Shown here piece after piece: positions 16,828 through 25,426 of a stretch of DNA of 64,000 nt. Origin of the DNA: Rhodospirillales bacterium (GTDB lineage: Bacteria; Pseudomonadota; Alphaproteobacteria; Micavibrionales; Micavibrionaceae); the NCBI GenBank assembly GCA_023898785.1, contig CP060239.1, positions 1,736,001 to 1,800,000 on the forward strand, in the 5' to 3' direction. How positions within the stretch are numbered: the first letter of the stretch is position 1; each line of letters opens with the position of its first letter. The notes below the pieces were generated by a model. The model worked only from the letters and a program-made list of their open reading frames with translations. It searched no databases and had not been told where the DNA came from. Both the position numbers and the translations under genes were made by a program.

Positions 16828-17656
16828 TTTGCCGGTTTTTGAATTAGAGGCTTTACCGCCTTTGCGTGAAGTGATCGCGCAGCATGGTTTGCGGGCGGAA
16901 AAGGCGTTGGGACAAAATTTTCTGTTCGATCAAAATATTACCAATAAAATCGTGCGTCAGGCCGGGGATTTGTGCGGTAAAACTGTGATTGAGATTGGGC
17001 CGGGGCCGGGCGGTTTGACGCGCTCTTTGTTGCTCAGCGATGCGAAGAAGGTGATTGCGCTGGAATTTGATCTGCGTGCGGTGGCAGCGTTGAGTGGGCT
17101 TGTCGAGGCCGCGCAAGGGCGGTTACAGGTGGTGCATGCGGATGCTCTGGCTACGGACTTAACGGCGTTGTGCGCCGGCCCTCGTGTCATTGTCGCCAAT
17201 TTGCCGTATAATATTGCCACGCCTTTGCTTACTGGCTGGCTCGCGCAAATCCGAGGCGATTCCGGCGTTTATGATGAAATGATCCTGATGTTTCAAAAAG
17301 AAGTGGCGCAGCGCATTGTTGCGCCGGTTGGGGGAAAATCTTACGGGCGTTTGTCTGTGATTAGCCAATGGCTGTGCGAAGTGCGGAGATGTTTTGATTT
17401 GCCGCCGAGCGCTTTTACGCCACCACCGAAGGTGAAATCGAGCGTGGTGCGTTTTGTTCCCAAAGCGTTAGCGGCGGATGCGCCGGAATTTTCGGCTGTG
17501 GAAGCGGTGAGCGCCGCAGCGTTTGGTCAGCGGCGCAAAATGATCCGTTCCAGTCTTGGCGATTATGCGGATGCGGTTGCTGCGTTGGGGCTTGATCCGA
17601 CTGGGCGCGCGGAAACCTTGAGTCCGGTGGACTTCATCCAACTTGCCAAATATTGA
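16805..17656 (+). CDS. rsmA: 16S rRNA dimethyladenosine transferase RsmA (KsgA)
   Basis: Dimethylates two adjacent adenines in the terminal helix of 16S rRNA late in small-subunit assembly. Family blocks are clear: KALGQNFLFDQNI, SAM-binding VIEIGPGPGGLT, catalytic NLPYNIATPLL, and the C-terminal GQRRKMIRSSL. No ATG is available before the conserved LPPLREVI; candidate starts are TTG 16805, 16817 or 16829, all without a good Shine-Dalgarno and overlapping or touching the surA stop, so the exact start is unsure and translation is probably coupled to surA. Confidence 0.93.
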   Translation: MRIVLPSDLPVFELEALPPLREVIAQHGLRAEKALGQNFLFDQNITNKIVRQAGDLCGKTVIEIGPGPGGLTRSLLLSDAKKVIALEFDLRAVAALSGLVEAAQGRLQVVHADALATDLTALCAGPRVIVANLPYNIATPLLTGWLAQIRGDSGVYDEMILMFQKEVAQRIVAPVGGKSYGRLSVISQWLCEVRRCFDLPPSAFTPPPKVKSSVVRFVPKALAADAPEFSAVEAVSAAAFGQRRKMIRSSLGDYADAVAALGLDPTGRAETLSPVDFIQLAKY

Positions 17657-17709
17657 CATAATATACGCCTTGTGGTACTTCCTCCAAAGGTTGTATGGGA
17701 GTAAGAATT

Positions 17710-18159
17710 ATGTCTGAGATAACAAAATATTTTTATGAAGGCACATATCCAGTAACAAAAGACTCGAAGAATCGGGTAGCTATGCCAAAACCCCTACACG
17801 ATGTTTTCTTACAAGCGCGTGATTCCGATGATTATATTTCCTCATATAAACCAGGAACCAATAGAATCCTTTTCCTTCCCCGAAAACTTTTAACAGACTT
17901 GTTTAATACACAAGATCTAAGAGAAATATCACCTCACATAAGACCTTTTTCTACTAAGTCACTAGGACGTTTTGTATTACCGAAAGATCAGGTTTTGTTC
18001 CTAGATATTTCTGACAGTAGAGAATTAATTATGACGGGGAATCATGATTATTGGTCTCTTTATAAACAAGAGGTATGGATGCGTCATTTTGAAAACATTA
18101 CAAACCACCCATCAAACCCCGGACAAAGTCCGAAAGGCCTTGAACCCGGCGACGTTTGA
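17710..18159 (+). CDS. Orphan MraZ/AbrB-like DNA-binding protein
   Basis: 149 residues from ATG 17710, preceded by GGGAGTAAG. Two SpoVT/AbrB-like halves are visible, as in MraZ: first VTKDSKNRVAMPKPLHDVF, then LGRFVLPKDQVLFLDISDS followed by the typical MraZ ending ELIMTGNHDYWSLYKQEVW. MraZ binds repeats ahead of the dcw cluster, but here no rsmH, ftsL or ftsI follows. Codons are noticeably more A/T-rich than in rsmA and gmk on either side (many tta, aga, aca, ata), which suggests acquisition or relaxed expression. The last 62 bases overlap the 3' end of gmk on the other strand. Confidence 0.65.
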   Translation: MSEITKYFYEGTYPVTKDSKNRVAMPKPLHDVFLQARDSDDYISSYKPGTNRILFLPRKLLTDLFNTQDLREISPHIRPFSTKSLGRFVLPKDQVLFLDISDSRELIMTGNHDYWSLYKQEVWMRHFENITNHPSNPGQSPKGLEPGDV

Positions 18160-18739
18160 GGCGCTCGGCATCCAGAATAAGCTGGGCCTGGGTGATTGCT
18201 TTTTCGACATCGGTATTGATAATTACGTAATCATATTCGGTATAGTGCGACATTTCATCGGCGGCCTTGGCCATGCGGCTGCGAATTTGATCTTCGGTCT
18301 CCTTTGTATCGCGGGAACGATCACGCAGGCGTTTTTCCAGAGCCTGATTGGAAGGAGGCAGAATAAAAACCCGGACAAGATCTTCGGCGGCCAGTTCAAA
18401 GAGTTGCTGCGTCCCCTGCCAGTCAATATCGAAGATTACGTCCTGACCGCTTGCTAGCGCTTTTTCAACAGGAGCGCGCGGTGTACCATAATAATTATCA
18501 AAAACTTTGGCATGTTCGAGCATTTGCCCATTGTCGATCATATCGCGGAATTCGTCCTGAGAGACAAATATGTAGTCCTGGTTATGGACTTCCCCGGCGC
18601 GGCGCGGTCTTGTGGTTGCCGAAATAGAAGGAGTCAGGTTTTCATTGTTTTTCAATAGCGCGCGCGTGATGGTTGTTTTGCCAGCCCCTGACGGGGAAGA
18701 CAGAACATACATAAGACCGCGGCGTTTAAGAGTTTCCAA
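18098..18739 (-). CDS. gmk: Guanylate kinase
   Basis: Phosphorylates GMP to GDP. 213 residues with P-loop SSPSGAGKTT, GMP-binding SATTRPRR and EFRDMIDNGQMLEHAKVF, YYGTPRAPVEKALASG and the LID-region arginines RLRDRSRDTKE. Start ATG 18739. The yicC gene that often precedes gmk is not next to it. The 3' end overlaps the MraZ-like gene for 62 bases, tail to tail, so the two transcripts are antisense there. Confidence 0.95.
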   Translation of the reverse strand: METLKRRGLMYVLSSPSGAGKTTITRALLKNNENLTPSISATTRPRRAGEVHNQDYIFVSQDEFRDMIDNGQMLEHAKVFDNYYGTPRAPVEKALASGQDVIFDIDWQGTQQLFELAAEDLVRVFILPPSNQALEKRLRDRSRDTKETEDQIRSRMAKAADEMSHYTEYDYVIINTDVEKAITQAQLILDAERLKRRRVQGLSDFVRGLMGGL

Positions 18740-19118
18740 GTTTATGAACCTTGTGTTTTTGAGGTGGCGTTCGTGTTTCTCCGGTCAAATTTAAGCATCC
18801 TGACGCAGGCGGCGCAATGCAAAATTGCCTGCAATTGTGCTGAGTAAAATTTGTTTTAATGTTTTGATCTGTGATACCAATAGTTCGTTCATGGGGTTTT
18901 TTAGTATGATTTTTGAGTCAGGGAAGAGTTTTGGTAAGAATTTCAGAAATTTAAATAATTGGAAAATATTTTAACGTGATTGAATTTTATTAGATATGAG
19001 TGTTAAATGATTATGGGCTTAAGATCTGCATATTGAGTTTTCCTTTTGTCAAACTGATCTTAATCTGCGTGATTTCTGGTTGTTTTGTTAGCATTTTGAA
19101 CTCAGGAATAGGATAAAA
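18740..19118. other. 379-base intergenic region, no gene found
   Basis: Lies between the divergent gmk and ArsR-type regulator genes and must hold both promoters. It is AT-rich in its right half. I see no RNA gene, no convincing coding frame and no clear inverted repeat that would serve as the ArsR operator. AGG at 19110-19112, six bases before GTG 19119, is the regulator's ribosome binding site. Confidence 0.5.
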
Positions 19119-19430
19119 GTGCCTAGGGATATAAAAAAAGTCGAAAAAAATGTTGAAGTCGCAGCTAAGATGTTGAAAGCCTTATCGAATGAGCGACGTT
19201 TGTTAATCGTGTGCATTTTACACATGGGAGAGAAGAGTGTTGGCGCGCTGGAGGAAGTGATTGGTCTTAGTCAGTCCGCGCTTTCTCAGCACCTTGCACG
19301 GTTACGCAGGGACGGTATTGTAAAAACCCGTCGGGATGCGCAGACAATTTATTACTCCTTGAATTCTGGTGAAGCGGAACAAATTCTTGCCTGTTTGCAC
19401 GATATCTACTGCGATGAGGATGCCTGCTGA
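19119..19430 (+). CDS. ArsR-family regulator of the SqrR/BigR persulfide-sensor type
   Basis: 103 residues from a GTG start. Winged helix with recognition helix SQSALSQHLARLRRDG and wing KTRRDAQTIYYSL. Two cysteines sit at 32 (RLLIVCILH) and 98 (LHDIYC). Their spacing of 66 and contexts match the redox pair of SqrR (Cys41/Cys107) and BigR, which form a tetrasulfide link on exposure to persulfide and then release DNA. Further cysteines are at 92 and 103. No metal-site motif of ArsR or SmtB (ELCVCDL) is present. No sulfide oxidation gene is adjacent, so the target is unknown. The neighbouring glycosyltransferase gene is convergent. Confidence 0.8.
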   Translation: MPRDIKKVEKNVEVAAKMLKALSNERRLLIVCILHMGEKSVGALEEVIGLSQSALSQHLARLRRDGIVKTRRDAQTIYYSLNSGEAEQILACLHDIYCDEDAC

Positions 19431-19443
19431 TTCGTTTTTGTGT

Positions 19444-20409
19444 TTAATGTGATGATTTCGCGGCGCTTTTTGGGCTCTCTCGCATTGTCAGGTGTTGTAG
19501 CAGCGTCTCAATATCTAAATCCTGTAGATTGTTCTTTTGCAACACTTTGACGTTCTCGCCTTTTGGGGCGTGGCGGGTTGGGTTGCTGGTTACGGAAAAC
19601 AAGACAAGGCATGGACAGGCGGTGGCAGCGATCAGGTGCATCGGGCCTGTGTCGTTACCGATGGTGGCGGCTGCGTTTCGTCCTAGCGTGGCAATTTGTT
19701 CTAAAGTTGTTTGATTGGTTAAATTCAATGCTTCGGGGCAGGTGTTTGCGATGGTTGTTGTCGCTGCGGCATCGGATTCGGTGCCGATGAGTACAGGTTG
19801 ATAGTTCATTTTTACAAGTTGTTGTGCGAGCCGGGCATAATTTTCGGCGGGCCAGCGTTTTTGCGGGTGCTGCGGTGCGCAACCAGGTACAAGTAATACG
19901 TACGGGTCTTTGAGGGTGAAGTTGGAGAGATCGCCGTTCATCCAATCAAGACGATCGATTTTAATATCACTTATTTCTGCAAGTGCTAATGTTTGTACGT
20001 GTCCGTCGAACGCATGCCCGGCTGTACGTTTCGGCGATGTATTGCGGTGAGAGGCTCCGGGCGCGGCGCCGATCCATTCTGGCTTATTTTTGAAGAGTTT
20101 GAAGTAAAAGTTGGTGCGATCGTTGTTTTGCAGGTCATAAACACGGGTAAATTTGCCATCGTTTAAACGTTTGCGCAGGGTAGCCCAGCCTTTGAAATTT
20201 AAAAGTTTTGGCCGCGTGTCGAGCCATACTTCGTCAAAATAGCCGCATTTCCTTGCAAACCCTTCAAAGGCCCGCGTGGTCAGAATTGTGATATGTGCGT
20301 CTTTATGGTGCTCACGGATTGCCGCCATAGGGCCGAGTGCCTGGATGAAATCACCCAGCGCGCTGAGTTTGATGACCAGGATTTTTTGCTTGTTGGTGTG
20401 ATCCGGCAT
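19444..20409 (-). CDS. Glycosyltransferase family 9 (heptosyltransferase-like)
   Basis: 321 residues with the GT9/GT-B layout: N-terminal LVIKLSALGDFIQALGPMAAI, middle VPGCAPQHPQKRWP (phosphate-binding region) and GNDTGPMHLIAA with the donor-binding DTGPxH. Such enzymes add heptose to the lipopolysaccharide inner core from ADP-heptose at the inner membrane. The start abuts the stop of the upstream GT4 gene with no spacer, so the two make one transcript for lipopolysaccharide or related glycan. The exact sugar cannot be told from sequence. Confidence 0.88.
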   Translation of the reverse strand: MPDHTNKQKILVIKLSALGDFIQALGPMAAIREHHKDAHITILTTRAFEGFARKCGYFDEVWLDTRPKLLNFKGWATLRKRLNDGKFTRVYDLQNNDRTNFYFKLFKNKPEWIGAAPGASHRNTSPKRTAGHAFDGHVQTLALAEISDIKIDRLDWMNGDLSNFTLKDPYVLLVPGCAPQHPQKRWPAENYARLAQQLVKMNYQPVLIGTESDAAATTTIANTCPEALNLTNQTTLEQIATLGRNAAATIGNDTGPMHLIAATACPCLVLFSVTSNPTRHAPKGENVKVLQKNNLQDLDIETLLQHLTMRESPKSAAKSSH

Positions 20410-21624
20410 TTAAAGTCCTGTCTGGGCATAGCTTTTTTGTTGGCTATGAAAGGGATATTCGCCGCTGGACGGGGCGATTTCACCGCGCAAGAGTTCAGCG
20501 TATACATCAAGAGTTTTGTCGGCCATTTGCTCTTTTGTAAAATTGGCGGCGATGTGAGTCATGGCTCGCGTGGCAAGCATAGAGCGCTGTGTCGGGGTGA
20601 GGGCCAATGCATCTTCGATGGCGGCTGCCAGCGCTTGCGGATTAGAGGGTTCGACCAGCCAACCGGTTTGACCGCGTAAAATTGTTTCTTGGGCGCCGCC
20701 GTGGTCAGAGGCAACGACAGGGCGGCCCATGGCCTGGGCTTCGACGGGAACGCGGCCAAAACCTTCTGGATCTGTGGATGGGCAGACAACAACCGTTGAG
20801 AGCATATAGGCGGCGGGCATGTCGTTGCAGTGATCGACGATTCGCACGCGGCCTTCCAGTCCCTTGGCGGCGATTTGTTCATCAAGTTCCTTGCGATACT
20901 CTTTACGTCCCTGATCCGAGCCGATAATAACGCAGAACAGATCCTCTCTTTGAATGCGTTCTAGTGCATTTATGAGAACAGAATGACCTTTCCAGCGTGT
21001 GATACGTCCCGGGAGCATTACGATATTAGCGCCGTCAGGAACGCGCCAGCTTTGCGCGAGGGCGATCATGCGCTGGGGCGTTACAGCGGTGGGATGAAAG
21101 CGTTCCATCGGAATGCCACGCGGGATCAGGCGAATTGTACGATTATCCAAATTATAATTTTTGCGCAGATAATCGGCGACATAGTTTGAAATCGCGATGA
21201 CGCGCTCTCCTTGCGCGATTGAGCTGTTATAGAATTTTTTGGCTTCACCGCTGATATTATAGGGCGCGTGGCATGTGGTTATGTAATGAGCCGATGTTTT
21301 TTTGCAGGCATAATAAGCGCTCCACGCCGGGGCGCGGCTGCGAACATGAACGATGTTGACATTATACCGCTCGATAATTTTGCGCAGGGCGGTGATGTTG
21401 TGCCACATGACGAGCGGGCTTTTGGAATGAACAGGCAGGTTGATGTGCACCGCACCGATGCGTTCAAGTTCGTGGACCCGGCTGCCGCCATTTGATACTA
21501 TAATGGCCTGTGCGCCGCTTGCAACCAATTCAGCAGCAATATCAATACACCCTTGCTCCGCGCCACCGGGGCCGAGTTCAGGGATAATCTGCATAATGAC
21601 AGGTTGGATTTGGAATGCGTTCAT
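20410..21624 (-). CDS. Glycosyltransferase family 4 (GT-B)
   Basis: 404 residues. N-terminal acceptor domain starts IMQIIPELGPGGAEQGCIDIA, typical of GT4. The donor domain begins at MLPGRITRWKGHSVLINAL and holds the EX7E-type motif DPEGFGRVPVEAQAMGRPVVA. No membrane segment. It precedes the GT9 gene directly, indicating shared work on cell-surface polysaccharide. Substrates are unknown. Confidence 0.88.
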   Translation of the reverse strand: MNAFQIQPVIMQIIPELGPGGAEQGCIDIAAELVASGAQAIIVSNGGSRVHELERIGAVHINLPVHSKSPLVMWHNITALRKIIERYNVNIVHVRSRAPAWSAYYACKKTSAHYITTCHAPYNISGEAKKFYNSSIAQGERVIAISNYVADYLRKNYNLDNRTIRLIPRGIPMERFHPTAVTPQRMIALAQSWRVPDGANIVMLPGRITRWKGHSVLINALERIQREDLFCVIIGSDQGRKEYRKELDEQIAAKGLEGRVRIVDHCNDMPAAYMLSTVVVCPSTDPEGFGRVPVEAQAMGRPVVASDHGGAQETILRGQTGWLVEPSNPQALAAAIEDALALTPTQRSMLATRAMTHIAANFTKEQMADKTLDVYAELLRGEIAPSSGEYPFHSQQKSYAQTGL

Positions 21625-21765
21625 AAACAGCCTTTGCGGAATATTAACTCAGGGGGTGCAGCTACACACAAAACTTGCGTACTGGCCACATTTGCCTAGA
21701 TCGTTTATCTATATAGGCAGGACATCATTTTCGCAAGATGATCATCAATAAGGATAAGAGAATTT

Positions 21766-22560
21766 ATGACAAATTTATCGCTGCAAAGTGCTTCTGAGCC
21801 TCTCTCTACGTTGAAACGCGAAGGTAAGTCTGACTTGGCTTATGTGTATATTCCGCCGGGCCCAGCCGGGGAGGCGTTGCCGCTGGTCATGTTTTGCGGA
21901 GGATATCGTTCAGATATGAATGGAACCAAGGCCTTATATCTGGAAGAACGCTGTAAAGCACGGGGGCAGGGCTATGTGCGTTTTGATTATAGCGGCCATG
22001 GCGCTTCGGGTGGTGAATTTAATGAGGGTACGATTGGCGCCTGGTTAGGCGATGCAGAGGATGTTCTGGATCATGTTGCCAAGGGGCCGGTTCTTGCCGT
22101 TGGTTCGTCTATGGGGGGGTGGATTGCGCTTTTGCTGGCGCAGGCGCGCGCCGGGAAGGTTCAGGGTGTGGTCGGTATAGCGGCAGCTCCAGATTTTTCA
22201 GAGGAGTTGTTTGCGCGTCTTGCGCCTGAGCAGCAAGATGAGATGAGGCGCGCCGGGTTTGTTGAAGTTCCCAATGATTATAGTGATGAGCCATATTATT
22301 ATAGTCGAAGTTTTTATGAAGAAGCCAAGGCTCATCTGCTTTTGACCGGGCCGCAAGTTGCCGATTATCCCATTCGTTTGATCCAAGGCATGAAGGATAA
22401 AGATGTTTTGTGGGAAACGGCGGCGAAGATTCAGAAGAATTATAGTAGCGGCGATGTCGATATTGTCTTCGTTGATGACGGGGATCATCGACTTTCACGG
22501 CCTGAGGATCTGGAGTTGATTGATCGCGAAATACGAGCTTTGAATGAGGCGTTGTCCTAA
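21766..22560 (+). CDS. Alpha/beta hydrolase, ABHD10-like
   Basis: 264 residues. Nucleophile elbow GSSMGG (Ser in GxSxG), oxyanion-side FCGGYRSDMNGTKA, FDYSGHGASGG and the catalytic His in DDGDHRLSRPEDL are all present; the acid is probably the Asp in GMKDKDVLW. The pattern resembles mitochondrial ABHD10 (acyl-protein thioesterase / acyl-glucuronide esterase) and its alphaproteobacterial relatives. Cytosolic, no signal peptide. Substrate unknown. Its 3' end is followed by a cluster of palindromes. Confidence 0.82.
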   Translation: MTNLSLQSASEPLSTLKREGKSDLAYVYIPPGPAGEALPLVMFCGGYRSDMNGTKALYLEERCKARGQGYVRFDYSGHGASGGEFNEGTIGAWLGDAEDVLDHVAKGPVLAVGSSMGGWIALLLAQARAGKVQGVVGIAAAPDFSEELFARLAPEQQDEMRRAGFVEVPNDYSDEPYYYSRSFYEEAKAHLLLTGPQVADYPIRLIQGMKDKDVLWETAAKIQKNYSSGDVDIVFVDDGDHRLSRPEDLELIDREIRALNEALS

Positions 22561-22594
22561 AAGGGCTAGAACTTACTTTATACGCGCAAGAAAA

Positions 22595-22690
22595 CCATGG
22601 GGCTTGCCCCATGGATGTAGCGCCTCCGGACCAACGAGTCCGGACAAGCGCAGCTTGAATTAGAGTGATACCACGGGCCTTGGCCCGTGG
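22595..22690. repeat. REP/REPIN-like cluster of three hairpins
   Basis: CCATGGGGC-TT-GCCCCATGG (22595-22614), TCCGGAC-CAACGA-GTCCGGA (22625-22644) and CCACGGGCC-TT-GGCCCGTGG (22671-22690). The outer two share one plan (nine-base stem, TT centre) but differ at two paired positions on both arms, as expected of related structured repeats. They sit between two convergent genes and could end both transcripts. Confidence 0.65.
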
Positions 22691-22694
22691 AGGT

Positions 22695-23117
22695 TCACTT
22701 ACGTTTGTATTGCATTTTCTTGCTTTGCGAACCAGCACGGAAAGAAACGTCCTTCGAAGATTTTTCCATGTAGATGGCTTCTTCGTTTACAAATGGTCCC
22801 TTTCCGAAGAGTTTTAAGATCAGGAAGAAGGCGGTAAAGATGCCGGCAAAGGCAAGTCCGGCATAAAAGGCTTTGATGGTCAAAAGAGAGTCTATTGTCG
22901 CCCATGTTTCAGGGGCTGTGCTTTCAACTACGCTTTTGTAAGACGCTTCATCATATGTTGTCCAGATAAAGCCCAGTGCGCTGAATTTGAATTCTTTTTT
23001 GAGAAGGTCAATTGAGAAGACACCGGGATTGAGATGTTCATTGTAAAACAGGTAAAAATCATGCCCCAGAGCAATGAAAGCAGGGATGAGAAGCAGGAAG
23101 ATAACAGAAGCGCGCAT
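22695..23117 (-). CDS. Unknown small membrane protein
   Basis: 140 residues, not recognised. An N-terminal membrane segment (MRASVIFLLLIPAFIALG) and a second at about 87-107 (FYAGLAFAGIFTAFFLILKLF) flank a roughly 65-residue loop, probably periplasmic. The cytosolic tail is basic and ends KKMQYKRK. The downstream palindrome cluster may end its transcript. No operon partner. Confidence 0.65.
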   Translation of the reverse strand: MRASVIFLLLIPAFIALGHDFYLFYNEHLNPGVFSIDLLKKEFKFSALGFIWTTYDEASYKSVVESTAPETWATIDSLLTIKAFYAGLAFAGIFTAFFLILKLFGKGPFVNEEAIYMEKSSKDVSFRAGSQSKKMQYKRK

Positions 23118-23266
23118 TTTTGAGCTCGTAGCGTTAGATTATAAATTAAACAGTAGTCTATCAGTGAATAGGCGTTTCGCAAAGAGGCTACGCACCCTCT
23201 TGCACTTTTGTATGGATACGGTTAATGTGCGCCGACTTAGGGCCTTAAACAGGCGTTAATCAAAAA

Positions 23267-23357
23267 GGTGCTGTGGCCGAGTGGCTTAAGGCGCACGCTT
23301 GGAAAGCGTGTGTACGTTTATAGCGTACCGAGGGTTCGAATCCCTCCGGCACCGCCA
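23267..23357 (+). tRNA. tRNA-Ser(GGA)
   Basis: 91 bases including an encoded CCA end. The acceptor stem GGTGCTG pairs with CGGCACC (one G-U), the anticodon arm CACGCTTGGAAAGCGTG gives anticodon GGA (codons UCC/UCU), and the T arm is GAGGGTTCGAATCCCTC. A long variable arm (TGTACGTTTATAGCGTAC) is as expected of a class II serine tRNA. Confidence 0.97.
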
Positions 23358-23437
23358 TTTTGTCTCTTAAAAACCTCTGTTGACATAAGTATAATTTTTG
23401 CTGTAGAAACTGTGCCATTAATTGGCGGAGAAAAATA

Positions 23438-23707
23438 ATGGCTCATTTACATGGTATTCGTATTTCCGGAAGGAATTTGCTTGCTGCTTTTCAGGATGCA
23501 GGGGACCGGGTTCCTCCTATGGAGCAAGCTTGCCAAGCGGCCCTGCTTCTTATGGGGGACGAAGAGATAACCTATACGAGGTTGCTTGCTGCTTTTAGAA
23601 AAGTGAAACCTGTGTATTTTCAACCGAGTAAATGTGAGAAAGCGTATGCTTTGCTTGATGAAAGAGTACAAGCTTTTGTTCAGAGAAGAGAATTAAGCGT
23701 TGAGTAA
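23438..23707 (+). CDS. Small unknown protein
   Basis: 89 residues, not recognised. Start ATG 23438 is preceded by GGCGGAG. Soluble, basic, probably helical, with one internal cysteine. Internal similarity is suggestive: 'RNLLAAFQDAGDRVPP' and 'TRLLAAFRKVKPVYFQP' follow the same L-L-A-A-F pattern, so it could be two copies of a roughly 40-residue unit. Its last 15 bases overlap the convergent trhP-like gene. Confidence 0.55.
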   Translation: MAHLHGIRISGRNLLAAFQDAGDRVPPMEQACQAALLLMGDEEITYTRLLAAFRKVKPVYFQPSKCEKAYALLDERVQAFVQRRELSVE

Positions 23708-25384
23708 TTGATCCGGGGCTTTGGCATCTTCTAAAATTTCGATCATATCTTTGGTTAGCATTTCGCCCTGTTTCTTCTTTTTTAAGACTTCGCGGGCTTT
23801 GGTGTATTCTGGCGCGTGCCAGAAGACGAGGCAGCCGTTGCAGCCCTTGCCGCAGCATCCTTCCACGCCAAAGCGGGGGGATTTAAAAACTTTGCCTTCG
23901 TTGTCGTTGTCTGTGGCTTTTTGCAGGGCTTTGCGTCCTTCAGTAAATGTGGCCTTGCGTCCTTTGCCCAGTTCTAGATTTTGCACGGTTTTATCAAGCT
24001 TGAGGCGCTGGGCCTGGACTGCGCTCATCGGCTTTTCTTTGCGCACGATGGTCATCGGTGGGAAATGGGTTTTCAGGTCTGTAATATTTTCATGTTCGAA
24101 CAGGCTGAACGGTACGCGGATAATGGTTTCCGGCGCGGCGTTGACGTGGTCGGTAATTTTACCGTTTGTTGCATTTTCGAATTCATAGATGCGCAGCAAG
24201 ACCGGATCATGACTTGAAGGGGGGATGAATTCGAGCACGTCGCCGGTTTCGATCTTATTTTTGACTTTAATGAGGAAAGCATTCTCGGTAATTTCGGCGA
24301 CTTGGCCACCGAATTCGAAGGCTGAGAATGAGCCGGTATTATCATAGCCATGGGAGAGATCGGTCAGCCGTCCATCATGGAAGGCCAGCGTATAGCCGCG
24401 GTTGGGGACGGTTTCAAGTTCGGCCATAAAGGGCTTGGGGTCCCAGTTTTGCGGGTCTGCATAATAGGAATCGATGGCCATGCGGTAGGCCCGCGCAACC
24501 ACGCCGACATAATAGGCGCTTTTGTTGCGTCCCTCCACTTTGAGGGAATCAACACCAATGCGCAGATAGTCATCGAGCTTGGGCATCAGGCAGAGATCCC
24601 GGGAATTGAGGATATACGCACCGCGATCGTCTTCTTCGAGTTGCATATATTCGCCGGGACGGTAGCCTTCTTCGAGGAAAAACTCGAACATATCCTGGTT
24701 GTCTTCAGTGATTTCGAGATCTTTGGTTGTGCCGTCCTTCATGCGTACGTGAAGTTTGTATTTCCAGCGGCAGGAATTGGCGCAATTGCCTTGGTTGGCA
24801 CCGCGCTCGGACATGAAGTTGGAGAGCAGGCAGCGCCCGGAATAGGTCATGCACATCGCGCCGTGGACGAAGGCTTCGAGCTTTATGTCATCGCATTTTT
24901 CGCGGATTTCCTTGAGTTCGGCGTAGGTGACTTCACGGCCCAGTACGCACAAGGACGCCCCGGCTCTTTGCCAGAAATTGACCGAGAGCCAGGAACAGAT
25001 ATTGGCCTGAGTTGAGATGTGGAGTTCAAGCTCGGGGGCTTGTTCCTTGACGAATTGAAACACGCCGGGATCGGCGATGATCAGGCCGTCTGGCTTCACC
25101 TTTTTTACGGTGTCCAGATATTCGGGCAGTTTGGCAATGTCTTTGTTATGGGTGAACAGGTTGAGGGTCAAATAAACGCGCTTGCCGTGGGCATGGGCGA
25201 ATTTGATGCCTTCAACGACCTCATCGAGGGTAAAGGCCGATTTGGTGCGCAGGGACATATCCGGCGTGCCCAAATATACCGCATCGGCGCCGTAAAGCAC
25301 CGCGATTTTGAGCTTTTCCAGCGATCCGGCGGGCATGAGCAGCTCGGAGCGCCGTTTCGGAATAATGTTTTCGAGTTTGGCCAT
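23693..25384 (-). CDS. trhP: U32 family protein, TrhP-like tRNA hydroxylation protein
   Basis: 563 residues. The U32 'peptidase' core spans about 10-330 with LLMPAGSLEKLKIAVLYGADAVY at its start, and the family signature region EAFVHGAMCMTYSGRCLLS with GNCANSCRW, whose cysteines are the likely Fe-S ligands. E. coli TrhP (YegQ) works with prephenate to form 5-hydroxyuridine in tRNA position 34. The extended C-terminus adds a cysteine cluster GCCGKGCNGCLVFWH (about 508-522) that looks like a further metal or Fe-S site. The extension is what makes this protein longer than E. coli YegQ. Assignment to TrhP rather than another U32 paralogue is probable. Confidence 0.82.
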   Translation of the reverse strand: MAKLENIIPKRRSELLMPAGSLEKLKIAVLYGADAVYLGTPDMSLRTKSAFTLDEVVEGIKFAHAHGKRVYLTLNLFTHNKDIAKLPEYLDTVKKVKPDGLIIADPGVFQFVKEQAPELELHISTQANICSWLSVNFWQRAGASLCVLGREVTYAELKEIREKCDDIKLEAFVHGAMCMTYSGRCLLSNFMSERGANQGNCANSCRWKYKLHVRMKDGTTKDLEITEDNQDMFEFFLEEGYRPGEYMQLEEDDRGAYILNSRDLCLMPKLDDYLRIGVDSLKVEGRNKSAYYVGVVARAYRMAIDSYYADPQNWDPKPFMAELETVPNRGYTLAFHDGRLTDLSHGYDNTGSFSAFEFGGQVAEITENAFLIKVKNKIETGDVLEFIPPSSHDPVLLRIYEFENATNGKITDHVNAAPETIIRVPFSLFEHENITDLKTHFPPMTIVRKEKPMSAVQAQRLKLDKTVQNLELGKGRKATFTEGRKALQKATDNDNEGKVFKSPRFGVEGCCGKGCNGCLVFWHAPEYTKAREVLKKKKQGEMLTKDMIEILEDAKAPDQLLNA

Positions 25385-25426
25385 AACCCGCGCACATAAT
25401 CATATTCAGCTCTTCGCGTAAAGTTT

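Noticed and set aside
22109..22738. 209-residue reading frame on the minus strand
   Set aside because: Antisense to the hydrolase gene and made of the palindromic repeats; low-complexity translation, no start signal.
24350..25015. 221-residue frame antisense to the trhP-like gene
   Set aside because: Shadow frame of a well-supported gene; no ribosome binding site or domain.
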